Assembly (NCBI GenBank): GCA_030052745.1
Contig: JANBVO010000001.1
Span: 620,001-684,000 of the forward strand
DNA from: Pleurostoma richardsiae
Taxonomy: Eukaryota; Ascomycota; Sordariomycetes; Calosphaeriales; Pleurostomataceae
Direction of reading: 5' to 3'
Length of the DNA: 64,000 nt
The position numbers and the translations under genes were made by a program. Below, in pieces: positions 12,270 to 26,736 of this stretch (within the stretch, counting starts at the first letter, position 1; each line of letters opens with the position of its first letter). The notes beneath the pieces are model-generated. The model had not been told where the DNA came from and ran no database searches. It saw nothing but the letters and a program-made list of their open reading frames with translations.

Positions 12270-13089
12270 GACTAGCTAAGTGATTTGCTAACAGCTACGA
12301 GTCGTTACATTAACTTGTCGTTTTGTCGGAGGATGACTGCTGGAAGACAGTCGACCGAGTTGCGGAGATCGCAGCGTTGAGTGCAGGCACTGAAGCAAGA
12401 CGCGGCTGTTTCAGTCAGTCCGTCGGGGACTAGAATTATAGACGAGTAGAGAGATTGGAATTAGAAACCAAAGGACGGTCTGCGGCTGGTTTAAGTGAAT
12501 GGCCCAAAATTCAAAGTAGACAGTCAAGCTATCGCCAGAATTTCCCACGCACAATCATACCCCAACTGAATTCGGCGGTCGACAACGGCTGTCCCAGTCC
12601 TCTAGGATGGATCCAGCATTTTTGTGCGGGGCTTTTTCTTACCGGACCACTTTTTGGACGTGTTATCTATCGTCGCTGCGATTGATACTGATACCGGTGA
12701 TAGCGCGGGTCAAACACGCATGATAAGCTAATGCGGGACGAGATATGCCATCAGTTAAGGAGATACAGGACAAGATATGATATCAATGAAGGAGATAAGT
12801 GATATTCCTGACAAGATAGCTAGCTCACGCACGAGAATCTATGCAATGTGACTCTGTTGAGGAGGTCTGATTCGAGCCGACAGAGCACAGGAGTTGCGAC
12901 GAGGAAAAGAAACACCACTCAGTAACTTTTGAGGAAGAGCAATACGCCGACTTGCAGATGGCTCATACAGAACATAGAGGACAACATAAAGTATAAACTC
13001 CAACTTAATAGACAGGCATTGCTGGTTAGAAAATTTGCAAACAACCAGCCCTCTTGAATCAATTTTCTCTCAACCTAATTAACTGCAAA
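12270..13089. promoter_or_regulatory. divergent GATA-rich promoter
   Basis: This region is shared by the Dal5-type permease (leftward) and the second 2OG oxygenase (rightward). HGATAR sites are visible at 12663-12668 and 12667-12672 (reverse), 12698-12703, 12721-12727, 12792-12798 and 12814-12819. Six sites in about 160 bp strongly suggest nitrogen-metabolite control of both genes. Confidence 0.6.
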
Positions 13090-14360
13090 ATGCCTCTTAT
13101 CGAGAGCCCACCTAATGAGCTAGCAGCAACCACCCTTCAGAAGTTCTCGACCCCGCCAATAACCAAGGAAGAACGTGGGTGACAGCGCAATGGGACTGGT
13201 GCTGGCGAAGCCTTCGTCTAGTCTGTTATCGCGAACTATAGGCTGACTTGCAACAGTACAATGGGCAGACCTCATTCAGCTTGATCTCTCTGAGTTTGAT
13301 AAGGGGCCAGATGCGCAAGCCCACCTCGCTAAAACCTTTCTCGAGTCGGCCCATACCACTGGATTCCTGTATATCGTCAACCATGGAATCTCACCCGAGA
13401 TGGTGGCCCACCACGCCGACATTGCCAATACCATCCTGTCTCTCCCAGAACACGAGAAAGCCCCATACTATGCTACCAAGGAACGAGCCCAGGAGGGACG
13501 CTTCACGGGTTTCAAACCGGCTCAGCTCGGGGCTGCCAATGGCCTACACCCGACAATCGATCACTACAATTTCCCGCGCTTCCACTCTGAGATTGGGGAC
13601 GAGATGGACGAGCATATGCCACAACTAGCGAAGGAATACATGTCTGAGGCCAAGGAGCTATCCTTATACCTGCATAAAGTTGTGTGCCGAAAGCTGCTGA
13701 TCCTCATCGCCATTGCGTTGAAGGTACCCCTCGACACATACACCAACCTGCACACTTACGAGGCCAAGTGTGAGAGCTTCTTGAGATACATGAAGTATGA
13801 ACCGCGCACGGAAGAGGACAATGAGAAGTACAAGGACTTGTACCTTCCTGGCCACGCCGACTGGGGCAGCTTGACCTTCTTGTTCAACCAGCCCATTACG
13901 GCATTGCAAATCTTGGATCCTCAGGACAATTGGAAGCACGTGAAATACATGGAAGGGAGCATTATAGTGAATGTGGGAGAGGCATTGAGTCACTTAACAG
14001 GAGGATATTTGAAGCCGACGGTGCACAGGGTAGTTAAGCCCCCCAAGGACCAAGAAAACTACCGGTGAGTTGAGTCCCAACTGGAGGACCTATCCTCGAT
14101 ATCTCTCGCATTTTCACTAATTCAACACACCAAATGACAGACGTATTTCGTTGATTTACTTTGTGCGGCCATTCGACACTTGCCCACTGGTACCTCCGGA
14201 CAGTCCCGTCCTGAAGGAAAAGGGATATCAGCAGCCGACAGAGACTATGACAATGGCACAGTATGCCTCCGCACGATATGGGGGTTATAGGCGTCTCAAC
14301 TACGATAATGACAAGCCTGGCGCCGCCGCTCAGGGCCCCCACACGATGCGCAAGGTGTGA
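13090..14360 (+). CDS. 2-oxoglutarate/Fe(II)-dependent oxygenase, second copy
   Basis: Three exons (13090-13174, 13257-14064, 14141-14360) give a 370-aa frame. Iron ligands are His228 and Asp230 in GHADWGSLTF and His285 in PTVHRVV; Arg299 in RRIS binds 2-oxoglutarate. The N-terminal half carries TTGFLYIVNHGIS, usual for the DIOX_N domain. I placed the first donor at GTGGGT so that the junction reads KEELQWADLIQ in frame. It is not a recent duplicate of the 8.3-9.6 kb oxygenase: the two share family motifs but little else. It is divergent from the permease, and its stop lies 71 bp from the stop of the convergent dehydrogenase. It probably hydroxylates an imported substrate or pathway intermediate; this is inferred from position only. 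Confidence 0.92.
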
Positions 14361-14431
14361 AGAACGGACAGGCTGAGGTCAGCGGTCTCAGAGTGATATA
14401 GACACATGTGAGACTCCAGTGAGCGTAAATT

Positions 14432-17011
14432 TCATTTAGGAGTGCCTATCAGCTTCTCCTGATCTGGGTGATGCCATAACGATGTTAGAGTCTTAGTGTA
14501 AGTGAAGAACTAAGAGGAATTTAGCCGCGAGCTCCTAAAAATAGATAATATCTGTTAAAAAGAATTCACCTTGATGGCATCCTGCCCGTAAAAATGACAC
14601 TCTGTGACTTCCGATTAGAAAGATTACTCAGACGTCGCTTCCAGACCGAGAAGTGTTCTGTCTCTAGTAGTTCGAGGACTATGTCTTACCTCCAAGGAAT
14701 GAGTCTTTATTTGACGAAAAGCTGAACCCAGCCGGAGGCGCTGTAAACGAGAAACAAGATCAGCGAAGGCTATCATGGGTATTTATTGTCCACTGATATC
14801 TGAGGGCCTTACCTGTGTTTGGATGGTTAATGTTCACAATGCCAACGTTGACAAATCTCTGGAATCGCCTTGCTGCGGCTCCGGAATTCGTGAAAATCGT
14901 GCATCCTGATGGGTGAATGGGAAAGGACATGTTAGCAATGAGACTAAAATAAGTCGTCAAAGCATATCGACGAGGTATGGTATGGCTTCACCATTTCCGT
15001 CTGCAAAAGTGTACAGGTTAGCCGTCGTTCAAGATGCGGAACACATTGTGATAGCTAGGGCTATTATGTATGTCACGTACAGCGACTGTCATTGACTACT
15101 GCAATTGCTTCGTCCAGCGTCTCGACAGTCATGCAGAGCAGAACAGGCCCGAATATCTCCTCATGGCAGCAGGACATGTCTGGTTTAATTCCTGATAATA
15201 TCTGTTCTTCGGCGTCAGCGAGAAGAGTTACCGGCCACCAGCCAGGATAAACGTGACGTATTCCGTCAGGTCGAGACAGAGTTGGCGCACCGTAGCCCCC
15301 AGCCAGTTTCCCATCGGACGCGAGTCGGGGGAGAATCCACGGCCGTCAAGCTCAAGAATTGCCCCTTCAGAAAGAGCTGCTTCGATCTGCGAGAGCACTC
15401 GATCTTTGGCTGCCCGTGTGATAAGAGGACCGCTGCAGAAGGTTAGAATTCCGGCAAGGGTTCCATCTCTGACATTTGTATTACTCACAAATCGACTTTT
15501 CCCTCTGATCCATCCCCAACGACAAGCCGAGTCGCTCGAGTCGCCATTGCAGAGATCCAATCCTTCGCAGCCCCGACCAGGACTGCAACCTTCGGGGAAG
15601 TACACCTCTGCCCTGCAGCAGCAAAGCATGACTCGACAACCGCATTGACCGCGAAGTCTTTCGGGCTGTCCGGCATAATGACAACATGGTTCATCCCGGA
15701 GACATTTGCCTGCAGTCTCTTGCGGTGGAGATGGCACTCATCACGAATGGCTAGACCAGCCGCCTCACTGCCGACGAAGGAAACGGCCTTAACGTTGGAA
15801 TTCTGGATGATTTCGCGAGCCACGCTGCCATCCCCATGAATTAAATTGAGCACGCCCGGCCCAAAGCCAGCTTGTCGGATTAAAAATGCTAAGTATAAGG
15901 CAACGTTCGGGCTGGGGCCGAGGAAGTCGTGTTAACTATTTTTACCGCAATCACATAAAAAGCTAACATCTCCGTTGAAAGAACAAAGAAATTTAACCGC
16001 TTACCAAAGTTCTGACGGTTTAAAGATGATCGTGTTGCCCATGGCTAGAGCGTATGGTATTGACCAGAGTGGCACCAGAAAAGGGAGATTAAAAGGAGAA
16101 ATTGTCGCACATACACCCTGTATGGAGCACAAGAGAGGACGCAAGTGTCAACCCAAGGACTAAGTGGCACTGCCCTCAACGTGGGAAGAATGGCAAAGAA
16201 CCTGGCGGTAGACTTACGATAGGATATCTATCAGTAAATATCTGCATACTGGACTTCATTTCCCCCCTTTCGCCCATTTGGTCGATGCTGGCGGCTGCGG
16301 ATTTCTGTCCCGTAGAGCCATACCGTCAACGTCGTTCGCCTTTAGCGACTGAGAAGCATGGGCAAGGCCTGAAGTCTTGAGTGCACCGGCATCATAGCGT
16401 AACCTGCTCTCTGGGTGTCTCGTTTTCTTGACCGCCGATGCTCAAAATCAGTGGTATAGTACTCACAATCATATCGACTCCACGACGGACTTCCGATAGA
16501 GCATCAGGAAGAGTCTTTCCTGTCTCGGTCATCAGGATAGCGGCCTATAGATCAGATCAGGGGAATTCCGCAAGTCAGTTTATCGAATTCTCATCTCCAA
16601 GTACTGTGACTTCCGGCGGAGAGGGGTGAGACTCAACTAACGATCTGTGTCTCTTGCATGCGGATTAAAGCCGCCAAGTCGAAGAGTCGATCTTGGCGTT
16701 CTCCTTTATTCGTAGTCGACCATACTCTATAAGCCCTAGCACAACTGTTTACGGCCGTCTGAATCTCCTCCGGCGTAGATCTCGGCACTCGTGTGATGAC
16801 TGCATTGGTGATCGGGTTGCAAGCCAGCATCCATCGCTCGGCATTTGACTATTGCGTAGCCGAGGGTGAGTTACGAACGGTTCTCTCTTTCATACCCACA
16901 TCGGAGAATAAGTCTTACCGTCACGAGTTCGTTGTCGATGAAATTAGCACTAAATTCGCTCGTTGAGATACCAGGTAGCTGTGCGATAGGGGTTGTCGCG
17001 TATTCATCCAT
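14432..17011 (-). CDS. methylmalonate-semialdehyde dehydrogenase (CoA-acylating)
   Basis: Converts methylmalonate or malonate semialdehyde to propionyl- or acetyl-CoA with NAD and CoA. Thirteen exons fit 508 aa: 17011-16919, 16848-16642, 16544-16467, 16304-16218, 16117-16005, 15911-15489, 15432-15291, 15201-15081, 15000-14992, 14905-14813, 14740-14690, 14601-14570, 14509-14432. Exon 9 is 9 nt and completes RYGNGCTIFT. Family marks: [28 protein letters not shown], catalytic Cys296 in [18 protein letters not shown], and [12 protein letters not shown] near the end. The usual ALDH general-base Glu is absent, as is normal for this family. The enzyme is normally mitochondrial, yet the chosen start shows no clear presequence (see findings). 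The role of a pathway-end enzyme giving acyl-CoA is inferred from family and position. Confidence 0.92.
14992..15000 (-). other. 9-nt microexon of the semialdehyde dehydrogenase
   Basis: ACGGAAATG, read on the minus strand, lies between TTTTGCAG and GTGAAG. Joined to its neighbours it yields the family-conserved YGNG before CTIFT. Without it no in-frame joint preserves that motif. Confidence 0.8.
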
Positions 17012-17984
17012 GTTTCGGCGCGTCGTGTTTCTTGCGAAGATAGGGAAAGGAGGGGTTGGAGAAGTCCAGCTCTTATCACCGGAGGCAATGCGGCACTGTC
17101 TGATAAGACTCGAGAGTGATTCTCCCGTAAGCGGAGCCGGCGCCGGAGACGGAGCGTACGGGGCCAGCTAGTAGAAAGATAAGCAGCCACTAGGAAGGAC
17201 GGCAGGACAAAGCCTCATGAAACGAGACGTCTCGGTGACGGAGATGTCCATGTGCGACTTGGGCAGCTTTCAAAATAAAGAATGACATGACACAAAGGTA
17301 GAGAAGGTGAAACGAAATGGCTTTCTTAGTGCCTTAAACACTATCATCGCCGGCTTCCTCACATTTCTCATGGGCTTTGGGCCGGACGGTGGCCTGGACG
17401 TACACAAAGTGGCGGCCACCGTCGAAGCCACATGCACATCAACATGAAGCACAAAATTGAGATTAAAGATCGTCACAAGGTATGACTGAGGGAGGCGCAT
17501 TATGGACGAAGCAGCTAAGCCTGACACTCTCGAAGAGCAGGCAGGCCGCCACTGACGGCAGGAGCCGCAGACAGTGATGAAGCGCGTTAAGGTGGTCGTG
17601 TACACATCAAACAGTCGGCCATATTGTGAAAAAAGGCGCCATGAGACCCAAGACCTCACACCTCTGCTCCTGCTATGATCTTACTGCTGCTATCGCCCCG
17701 AAGGGAACAGTAGTTGTCGTCTTGGCATGACACAGTAGGCGCAGTTGCTCTACTGATTGGCGGGAGTACCTACCAGGTGCGAGGTCTTGGAAGCATCTGT
17801 AATTTTGCATATATCTTCATTACTTAACACCTATGGCAGAAGATAAGTGTGTAGCTTCAAGTCGATGTAAGGAGACACGAATATTTTTGAAAATATGCTT
17901 CGAAACTATACAAAGAAATGAGCCATTTCAACTGGGCAACGAACAAGTCGCATGTAGTGTGCGTTGGGTTGTCGATGTCGTTCC
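17012..17984. other. intergenic, possible 5' extension of the dehydrogenase
   Basis: The first 160 bp hold an open frame continuous with the dehydrogenase start and rich in Ser, Arg and Pro (see findings). Beyond that I see no gene up to the stop of the phenol-hydroxylase-like gene. Confidence 0.4.
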
Positions 17985-20291
<2,307 letters not shown>

Positions 20292-21278
20292 GACTTTGAT
20301 AGATAGACTTTGCAAAAAAGGATGATGCTTGAGCAAAGGAACGAAGACCAGGGCCAGGCAGGATCCTGTCGCCTCGTGATGCTATGTGGTCTTTATCAAG
20401 GTAGCGGCGTGTCTCATGCCTCACACTGGACACATGTTATCCCCTTTGGTAAGAAACGCAGTAGCCGATATAACCTTCAGCTAGGATCTATCCAGCCGCC
20501 TATTAGTCTGCAGCAATCACTGTCCGATCATTTGGCTCGGAATGAAGGTATGTTGTCGATTCCGACAGCCCGGGAAAGTCTGGGGTCATCCATGCGGGGG
20601 TGGGGATTCGGATGTTAGTCCTGGCTTACGCTCGCCTCATCGGGACGCCGAACTGGCCTCCGATAATCATCGGGAGTGCTCCATACCCCTCTTCGGTTGA
20701 GATGTGCAGGAAGCAAGACCCGAACCCAGATCCCGAAGTCCACGCAGCCCAAAATTCTTAGACCGCTAGCTTTGACCTGTAGCGCGCTAGGTGCTCATGT
20801 CGATCATAGTCGCTCATGACTTGGTTCCTACATCATAAAAAATGGGTTTGCAAAGGTCGAGGAAATCTTCACAATCTCGGATGCGCTTCTTTCTAAAGAT
20901 TTGGACTAGAGAAATATGAGATAATGCGAATTAAGCTGCAATAGGCACACGAGCTGTCCACAGAGCCTATTCGGTCGTCTAGTGATAGATCATGTTAAAG
21001 AAGTTTTAAGGATTGTGTAGGGAGGATATATGTAAATACAACGGGAGGGACACGCGGAAGAGACGTTACGCGAGGTCAGCAGTCCATTATTGTGAGAAAC
21101 TAATAACTTGTAACAATAGTGACAGTATTTTACGACTAATCCCATTCACATAGGGTGTAATGCTGGCTGACCACTGTGAACACCACAATCCCGTAGGATT
21201 CCGTTCATGGATAGCTTCACAAAGCAAGTCCCGAAAGATTTCCAGACACTTCCCAGGAATCATGGACATCTAGACAGC
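20292..21278. other. intergenic, no gene seen
   Basis: This stretch between two minus-strand genes serves as promoter of the flavoprotein and 3' flank of the dioxygenase. Only scattered short frames occur, none with recognisable motifs. Confidence 0.4.
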
Positions 21279-22455
21279 TCAAGAATCTCTACCTAGAGAT
21301 ATGTTGTACTCCAATTGAAGAGAAGCCGTCGGATCGTTGTCTAGTCTCTTGAACTGCACAGTCAAGCCGTCCTTGACGGCGAAGACTGAGTCATCCTTGA
21401 GATAGTCCGAGTCCCCATCAAAAATCTGGGTGGTGAGGGACTTATACCCTTCGGCTTGGACCTGTGAGCTATCATCAGCTTCTCTGAACCCAACAAAGAG
21501 CATGCAAGTGTATTTGTATCTTACAATGAGGTGAATATGTGCGGGACGCCAAGGATGACGGTCGAGTAAAGACAGCAGCTTCCCTGCCGGACCGTCGTCG
21601 GGAATCTGTCTTAGCTGTCAGAATCATACGCTTTGGATAGAGGCATAACCACGCTTAAACCGGCATCATGCTAACTCACCGGATACGGCGTTGGGCGCAG
21701 ACAGTAGAAGGAGTAGTTGCCCTGGGCGTCGGTTATGAATTTGCCGCGAAGGTTGCAGTCCTGCTGCGCTGGGTCTTGCTGTTCATAGAGACCTGGTAAG
21801 ACGACGTCAGATCTTGATCGAATGGATGCTGTTATGTCTGGCATAAATACCATTGGTAGACGCTTGCCATACGTCTACAGCAGCATTTTGTAGCGGCTTT
21901 CCAGTGTGGGCGCAAGTCACCTTTCCATACATCAGAGCAACTTTCCCGTCCGAGGGGGTGTCGAAGGTGATGGTGCTGCCATTCTCACGAATGGGGGCAT
22001 CGCTTCTCCAGAAGGGACCCAGGATCGCCGTGGAAGTCAGAGGTGTTGCTGTCTCCGCAGCCTCGTGGTATGTGATGTCGTCCACGAGTCTAATTAACGG
22101 GCTTGGTCAGAAAACAGAGCAACCCTCAACACCTAAGACATTCGAAAATTCAGGGGGAAGAAACTCACGACTCTAGGCCGATAACATCGCACAGAAGTTG
22201 TCCCTCGTTCCGCTTCTCGTTAGACATTTTCCCGGCATCATTGATCATTTGCACACCGAGCATCCACTCGTCCGTTGTGAGATGGACTTCGCGGGCAAAG
22301 TCGTGAACGTGCTGAATGAAGGAGCTCATCACTTCCCGCAGCCTAGGACTGGTCTTCGGTCCCATCGACTCGATGACCAAGTTGGTGAAGTCCTGGCCGA
22401 GCACCCCGTCCTTCGCTGTGCCGTTGGTGCCATTCGTGCCATCAGTGAGCCCCAT
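21279..22455 (-). CDS. intradiol ring-cleavage dioxygenase (catechol/hydroxyquinol type)
   Basis: Fe(III) enzyme opening a catechol or hydroxyquinol ring between its hydroxyls. Five exons (22455-22169, 22089-21851, 21792-21680, 21605-21525, 21461-21279) give 300 aa. All four iron ligands are seen: Tyr178 (GLYEQQD), Tyr212 (RPTPYPIP), His236 and His238 (RPAHIH). Their spacing agrees with catechol 1,2-dioxygenase. The N-terminal helical dimerisation domain is present, preceded by a low-complexity Gly-Thr-Asn run. No muconate cycloisomerase or maleylacetate reductase is in the window, so catechol versus hydroxyquinol is undecided. The product would be a muconate or maleylacetate for the enol-lactonase-like hydrolases nearby; that link is inference. 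Confidence 0.94.
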
Positions 22456-23229
22456 CTTCAATATCTGACTCTGAGAATCACTGAAGCACTGTGAATGATG
22501 AATGCCGGGGCTGCTGTGCCAGTTGCAGGACCGGGAATCCAAGTAAAGTACGCGGGTGAACTAATGTTTGAACTAGCAGGACGCGACAAAACAACCTGTA
22601 GAAGAAACCGGACCTAGGCGAGGCTCTCGAGTTTCATAGAGTTCTAGTCAAAGGTTACTGCCACATAAATGAACGAACTACCCCGGACTGGTGCTAGAGG
22701 AGGCGTGCGGGGGTCTAGAATCTGGGGTCGGGAGTAGGGATCGGGTGAACATTTTGCCAATACGGTCGGCCAGTGGGATGATCCGACCCTTCAACGGTCG
22801 CGGTCATTCGCCATGTACAAGTCGTGTTTCACCGCAGCATGGCACTGCAGGTCTGCCCCTCTTCACTTTTCTTCCGATGCGGCTTCTTGGATAAGAAGCT
22901 GCTTCGGATCCCGGGTGTGGGGTGGTGGCAATGGGATAGCGGCCCACCTGCTCTTCCCGATGAACTGCAGCAAGCGGCCGGGAGGGCTGCGACACGCCTT
23001 ACCCAAGAGAGAAAACCTGCTATTCGTCTAAGACCTTTTCGGGAGATGCGAGACCAGTACCTAAGCAGCGAGTTCGGACGAAAGCCAGTTGGTGATATTA
23101 TCTATAATCTAGCCGAATGTAGTCGAAGGCATCCTGATCACACGTTCGTTTCCATGCTTTCAGCCCCCTGACGCACACGGAGACGTCCCATTACCTACCG
23201 TCTCTGCGCAGAAGGCCGACTGTCGCCTC
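22456..23229. promoter_or_regulatory. divergent promoter, dioxygenase / CoA-transferase
   Basis: This region separates the leftward intradiol dioxygenase from the rightward CoA-transferase. Open frames occur at 22824-23171, but they lack recognisable motifs and a clean splice into the transferase. I treat them as chance or 5' leader sequence. Confidence 0.4.
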
Positions 23230-25097
23230 ATGTCCACCAAAGTTTACTCCTCGATAGAGGAGACGAAACGGATCTTAAGCCTCATCCTAGATCTGGTTCC
23301 TCTACCACAGGTCGTTCGCGAGACACAGAAACATGTTTCCTTCACTGCATCGCAGGACTATCCATATTTCCCTATCCCGTTCAAGGAATCCGAAGTAGCC
23401 TCGGCTCTTAAAGCCATAGAGGGTTTGCTTGCCTGCGCCCTGCAGGACCTTAAGGAGGGTGCCCACCGACATCGCAGTGTTACAATCAACTTTGAGAAAA
23501 CAACGGCATTTCTCTTCCAGGCATATCTAGCTAGAGTGAATGGCCATGGGAAACTTGACAATGAAGTTAAGAAATTCCTCAAAGGTGTAATTGCCTCGCC
23601 GAACCCCATTGATTTTAATGCTTTTGCTAACGTCCTATTCCCAGACACGGACCTCCTCCAGGCACAGTCCAACCCGTACCGACGTATGTCTGCGAACCTA
23701 TACGAGACTAAGCGCCCCAGGGAATATTATCATATACACGGCTCCCTGGAAGCATCAATCACGTTGCGAATGATTGGCTTGGAACCATTCAGACCAGACC
23801 TCACGGTTCATAACGATATTGTAGAGACGATCGAGTCGAGGGTCAAGCAGTATACCGTTGAGGAGCTTGAGGAGTTGAATGCAGAAAAAAAACAGGCCGG
23901 TATACCTGCGTACACATTCGAAGAATTCCTGCGCACTCCCCACGTGCGTCATCCACAGCCTTCATCAACGAGGACGTACGTATCAAACTAATGGTTCCAA
24001 TCAGGGTAAAGCCAACGCAAATATCCCACCATGGACAGTCGACAATCTGGAGCGCATTACTCCACCGCGGCCGCTTCGCAACGACAGCACCGGCCGGGTT
24101 CTCTCTGGGATCAAGGTTCTGGAACTCTGCCGTATTATTGCCGGGCCTGTAATGGGTCGCATACTAGCCGAGTACGGAGCCGACGTTCTGAAAATCACTG
24201 GTCCTAACATCAGCGACGTACCATTCTTCCAAGTGGATGGAAACATGGGAAAGCATGCTGCTGATCTCGACCTTAAGACACCGGAGGGGAGACAAGCCTT
24301 CGAAACGCTTGTTCTCGACGCCGACGTTATCCTGGACGGCTACAGACCTGGAGCTCTGGAGCGGTTAGGATACGGTCCTTTGTTTATGTCTGCTATGGCT
24401 AAAAAGAGGGGCTACGGAATTGTGTATGTCAACGAGAACTGCTTTGGCTACGAAGGAGAGTGGGCGTCTCGTCCGGGATGGCAGCAGATTGCGGATTGTG
24501 TAAGCCACATTCTTGCAAATGCCCCGTGATTGTCCCTCCAGTATGACTGACACAGACGGCGTATCACAGGTCACTGGAGTTGCCTGGGAGCAGGGGAAGT
24601 TCATGGGCCTTGACGAACCGGTTGTCCCGCCTTTTCCTATCTCGGACTACGGCACAGGATGCATCGGCGCAATAGCTGCCTTGACGGGCTTGTACCACCG
24701 TGCGACAGTTGGAGGCTCATGGCACGGCAAAGCCTCCCTGATGCACTACGACCTCTTGCTCTTTAAGGCGGGTCTGTACCCGCCGGAGGTGCAGAGGCAG
24801 TTGCGGAGCTCAACTACACAAGAGTTTCTCGACATGCGTCATAACAACAGTGTAGACCAGATCTCTGGCGCCGCACTGCGCGGGCTGAACCACCGAATCT
24901 TCAACGATCGGGATATCATAGATATCTGGTATTCATGTGCATATGGGGCCGACGTCGCCGCTGTCAAGCCGGTGGCAGAAATCGAAGGCCTCAAACTTGG
25001 GTTCAAGCGAGCAAGTCGGCCGAACGGTACCGATCCTGCGAGCTGGAATTTCAGGGATGATGAAGGGGACTACTGCAAGAGCCTACAATGTAACTAG
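23230..25097 (+). CDS. class III CoA-transferase (CaiB/BaiF family)
   Basis: Moves CoA between carboxylic acids. Three exons (23230-23943, 24005-24499, 24570-25097) give 578 aa. The CaiB/BaiF fold is seen in the middle exon: VLSGIKVLELCRIIAGPV, then LAEYGADVLKI, DLDLKTPEG and DVILDGYRPGALERLGYG. The last exon has the substrate-side SDYGTGCIGAIAAL and TVGGSWHGKASL. The first 240 residues are an N-terminal extension found in fungal members, containing PNPIDFNAFANVLFP. The start was chosen at the first ATG of the open frame; an upstream leader exon is possible. Being divergent from the ring-cleavage enzyme, it may activate the ring-opened acid as CoA ester. That role is inferred. Confidence 0.9.
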
Positions 25098-26736
25098 ACA
25101 CCCGTGATGTGCCAACATAATGAATGTGGCAGCCCAATCACTGGCGTACGGAGGAGACTGCCAAAAGAACTGTCTCCCCGCTTCCGATTGACCAATGTAC
25201 AGTGTGGCTTTTGGCTTATAGAGGGACTCAGTTTCGAAGGCCTGTACTCCGCCTTGTTAGTGAGTCCCGCAAAGATCCCTGTAGTAGCCAACCAACTCCC
25301 CCCTCCCCTTCTCTCTTTTCCCCCGGCAGTGTAGCGGAAAGCCTGCCCGATAAGTCGATGCCCCATAGGTATCCACTGCGGGAAAGTAGGATAAGAAAAA
25401 GATAGCAGCTAGCTAACATCCCCGGTCCAGGGCCAATGTCGTGTTGCCTTTACCCTCGAATTGGCTTCTTGATCTATCTTACCAGACACGAGACATAGGT
25501 GGGTGTTGGCTACGGCAAAACACAAGCTCGAGGGCCTGTCCATCCATACAGCCGATCTCACGCGCTTCACGTACACAGAGTTCCACTTCCAGTATACCGT
25601 CCGAGCCTAGCTTCCCGCATGCAGCGTGGTCGTTATCATGGCGTTACAGATGCGTTCAAGTGTGGATTTGCACATCTGCAGCACGGTTGGGTCGAACCAG
25701 TAAACCCCAGCATGCCCGCGATTGGTCCAATACAGCTAAACGCAGTGACAACGAAGAAAGTTCTGCGTAATCTATCACTTTCTTCCTTGGATAAGGGTAA
25801 TTTACTGCAACTGTGCATCGTGTGGGCAGTCGCGCAAGCGGAGGTGCCCTGAAGAACGGGAAGGACTTTGGAGCCCGATTCTAACGGTGCGCCAGGCCCC
25901 CCTGCGTATCTTTCTCGGTTTCCTCCACTCTCCACCGATCTCCCCAGGGTATCATCTCCATTTACAGCCCGTGGCCAAAGGCAACGACCAGCAAACAAGC
26001 GCCGGTCTACCGGCCGGAGCCAGAGAGCCGAGGACGCCGAGGGGTGACCGAATTGGTTCGTGGCACCCAAGAGCAGCCCCCACTCGAGGAAACCGTGACA
26101 GCAGGGACGCTAAAGGCGGGAGCTATACTAGCCTCCCGGCGACGACGCCGACTCGTCACTCGGCGATGACGCCGCTAGCTCGACAGCTTCCATCGCGACG
26201 AGCATCTTAAGTAAAGGACCTTCCTCGGTAGGACGTATTCACAGCGAGAGGGATAATGCGCAGTACGGATACCCCCCCGACATTCTCATGCCCTCGCCCC
26301 CAGCACCTCACTGATTCCTATGCCAAAGGTGCAAATGATGAACCACAGGTGGATCTTCGCCAGCCATAGGTCTCCCCTTCGATCCGAGGTGCGACTCCCG
26401 AAGTTGAGGCAAGCACACACGTCAGGCACATGCTACCGGAAGATCTAAACTCGCACAGAGCCCGCGTTTGTCACGGCACGCATACGGGCCCCTTCAAGCT
26501 CACATCACCGACATTACTTCTGTTAGAATAGAAGAGCTTTGGTATTCGCGAGGCCGACACTGAATTATAATCTTGGAACCGAGACAGAGAAAAAGGATAT
26601 AGAGAGAAAACGTGTCTTCATTTTAAATTCTCAATGAACTTCTTGCCCTTCGCCAGAACTATATGACTTGGCAACCACTTCAAAACTCATACAGGCAACT
26701 TTCCTCCCGTAGTGAGCAGGAGACGGAAGAAATTAT
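25098..26736. other. 1.6-kb intergenic region, no gene seen
   Basis: Short frames on both strands lack domain signatures, signal peptides or matching splice sites. A purine/GACG-rich patch lies around 26100-26170. I could not support any gene. Confidence 0.4.

Noticed and set aside
22824-23171. 115-residue frame upstream of the CoA-transferase
   Set aside because: No family motif, and no donor/acceptor pair joins it in phase to the transferase start.
25636-26070. 144-residue minus-strand frame with hydrophobic patches
   Set aside because: It looked briefly like a transporter tail, but no conserved motif or upstream exon could be found.
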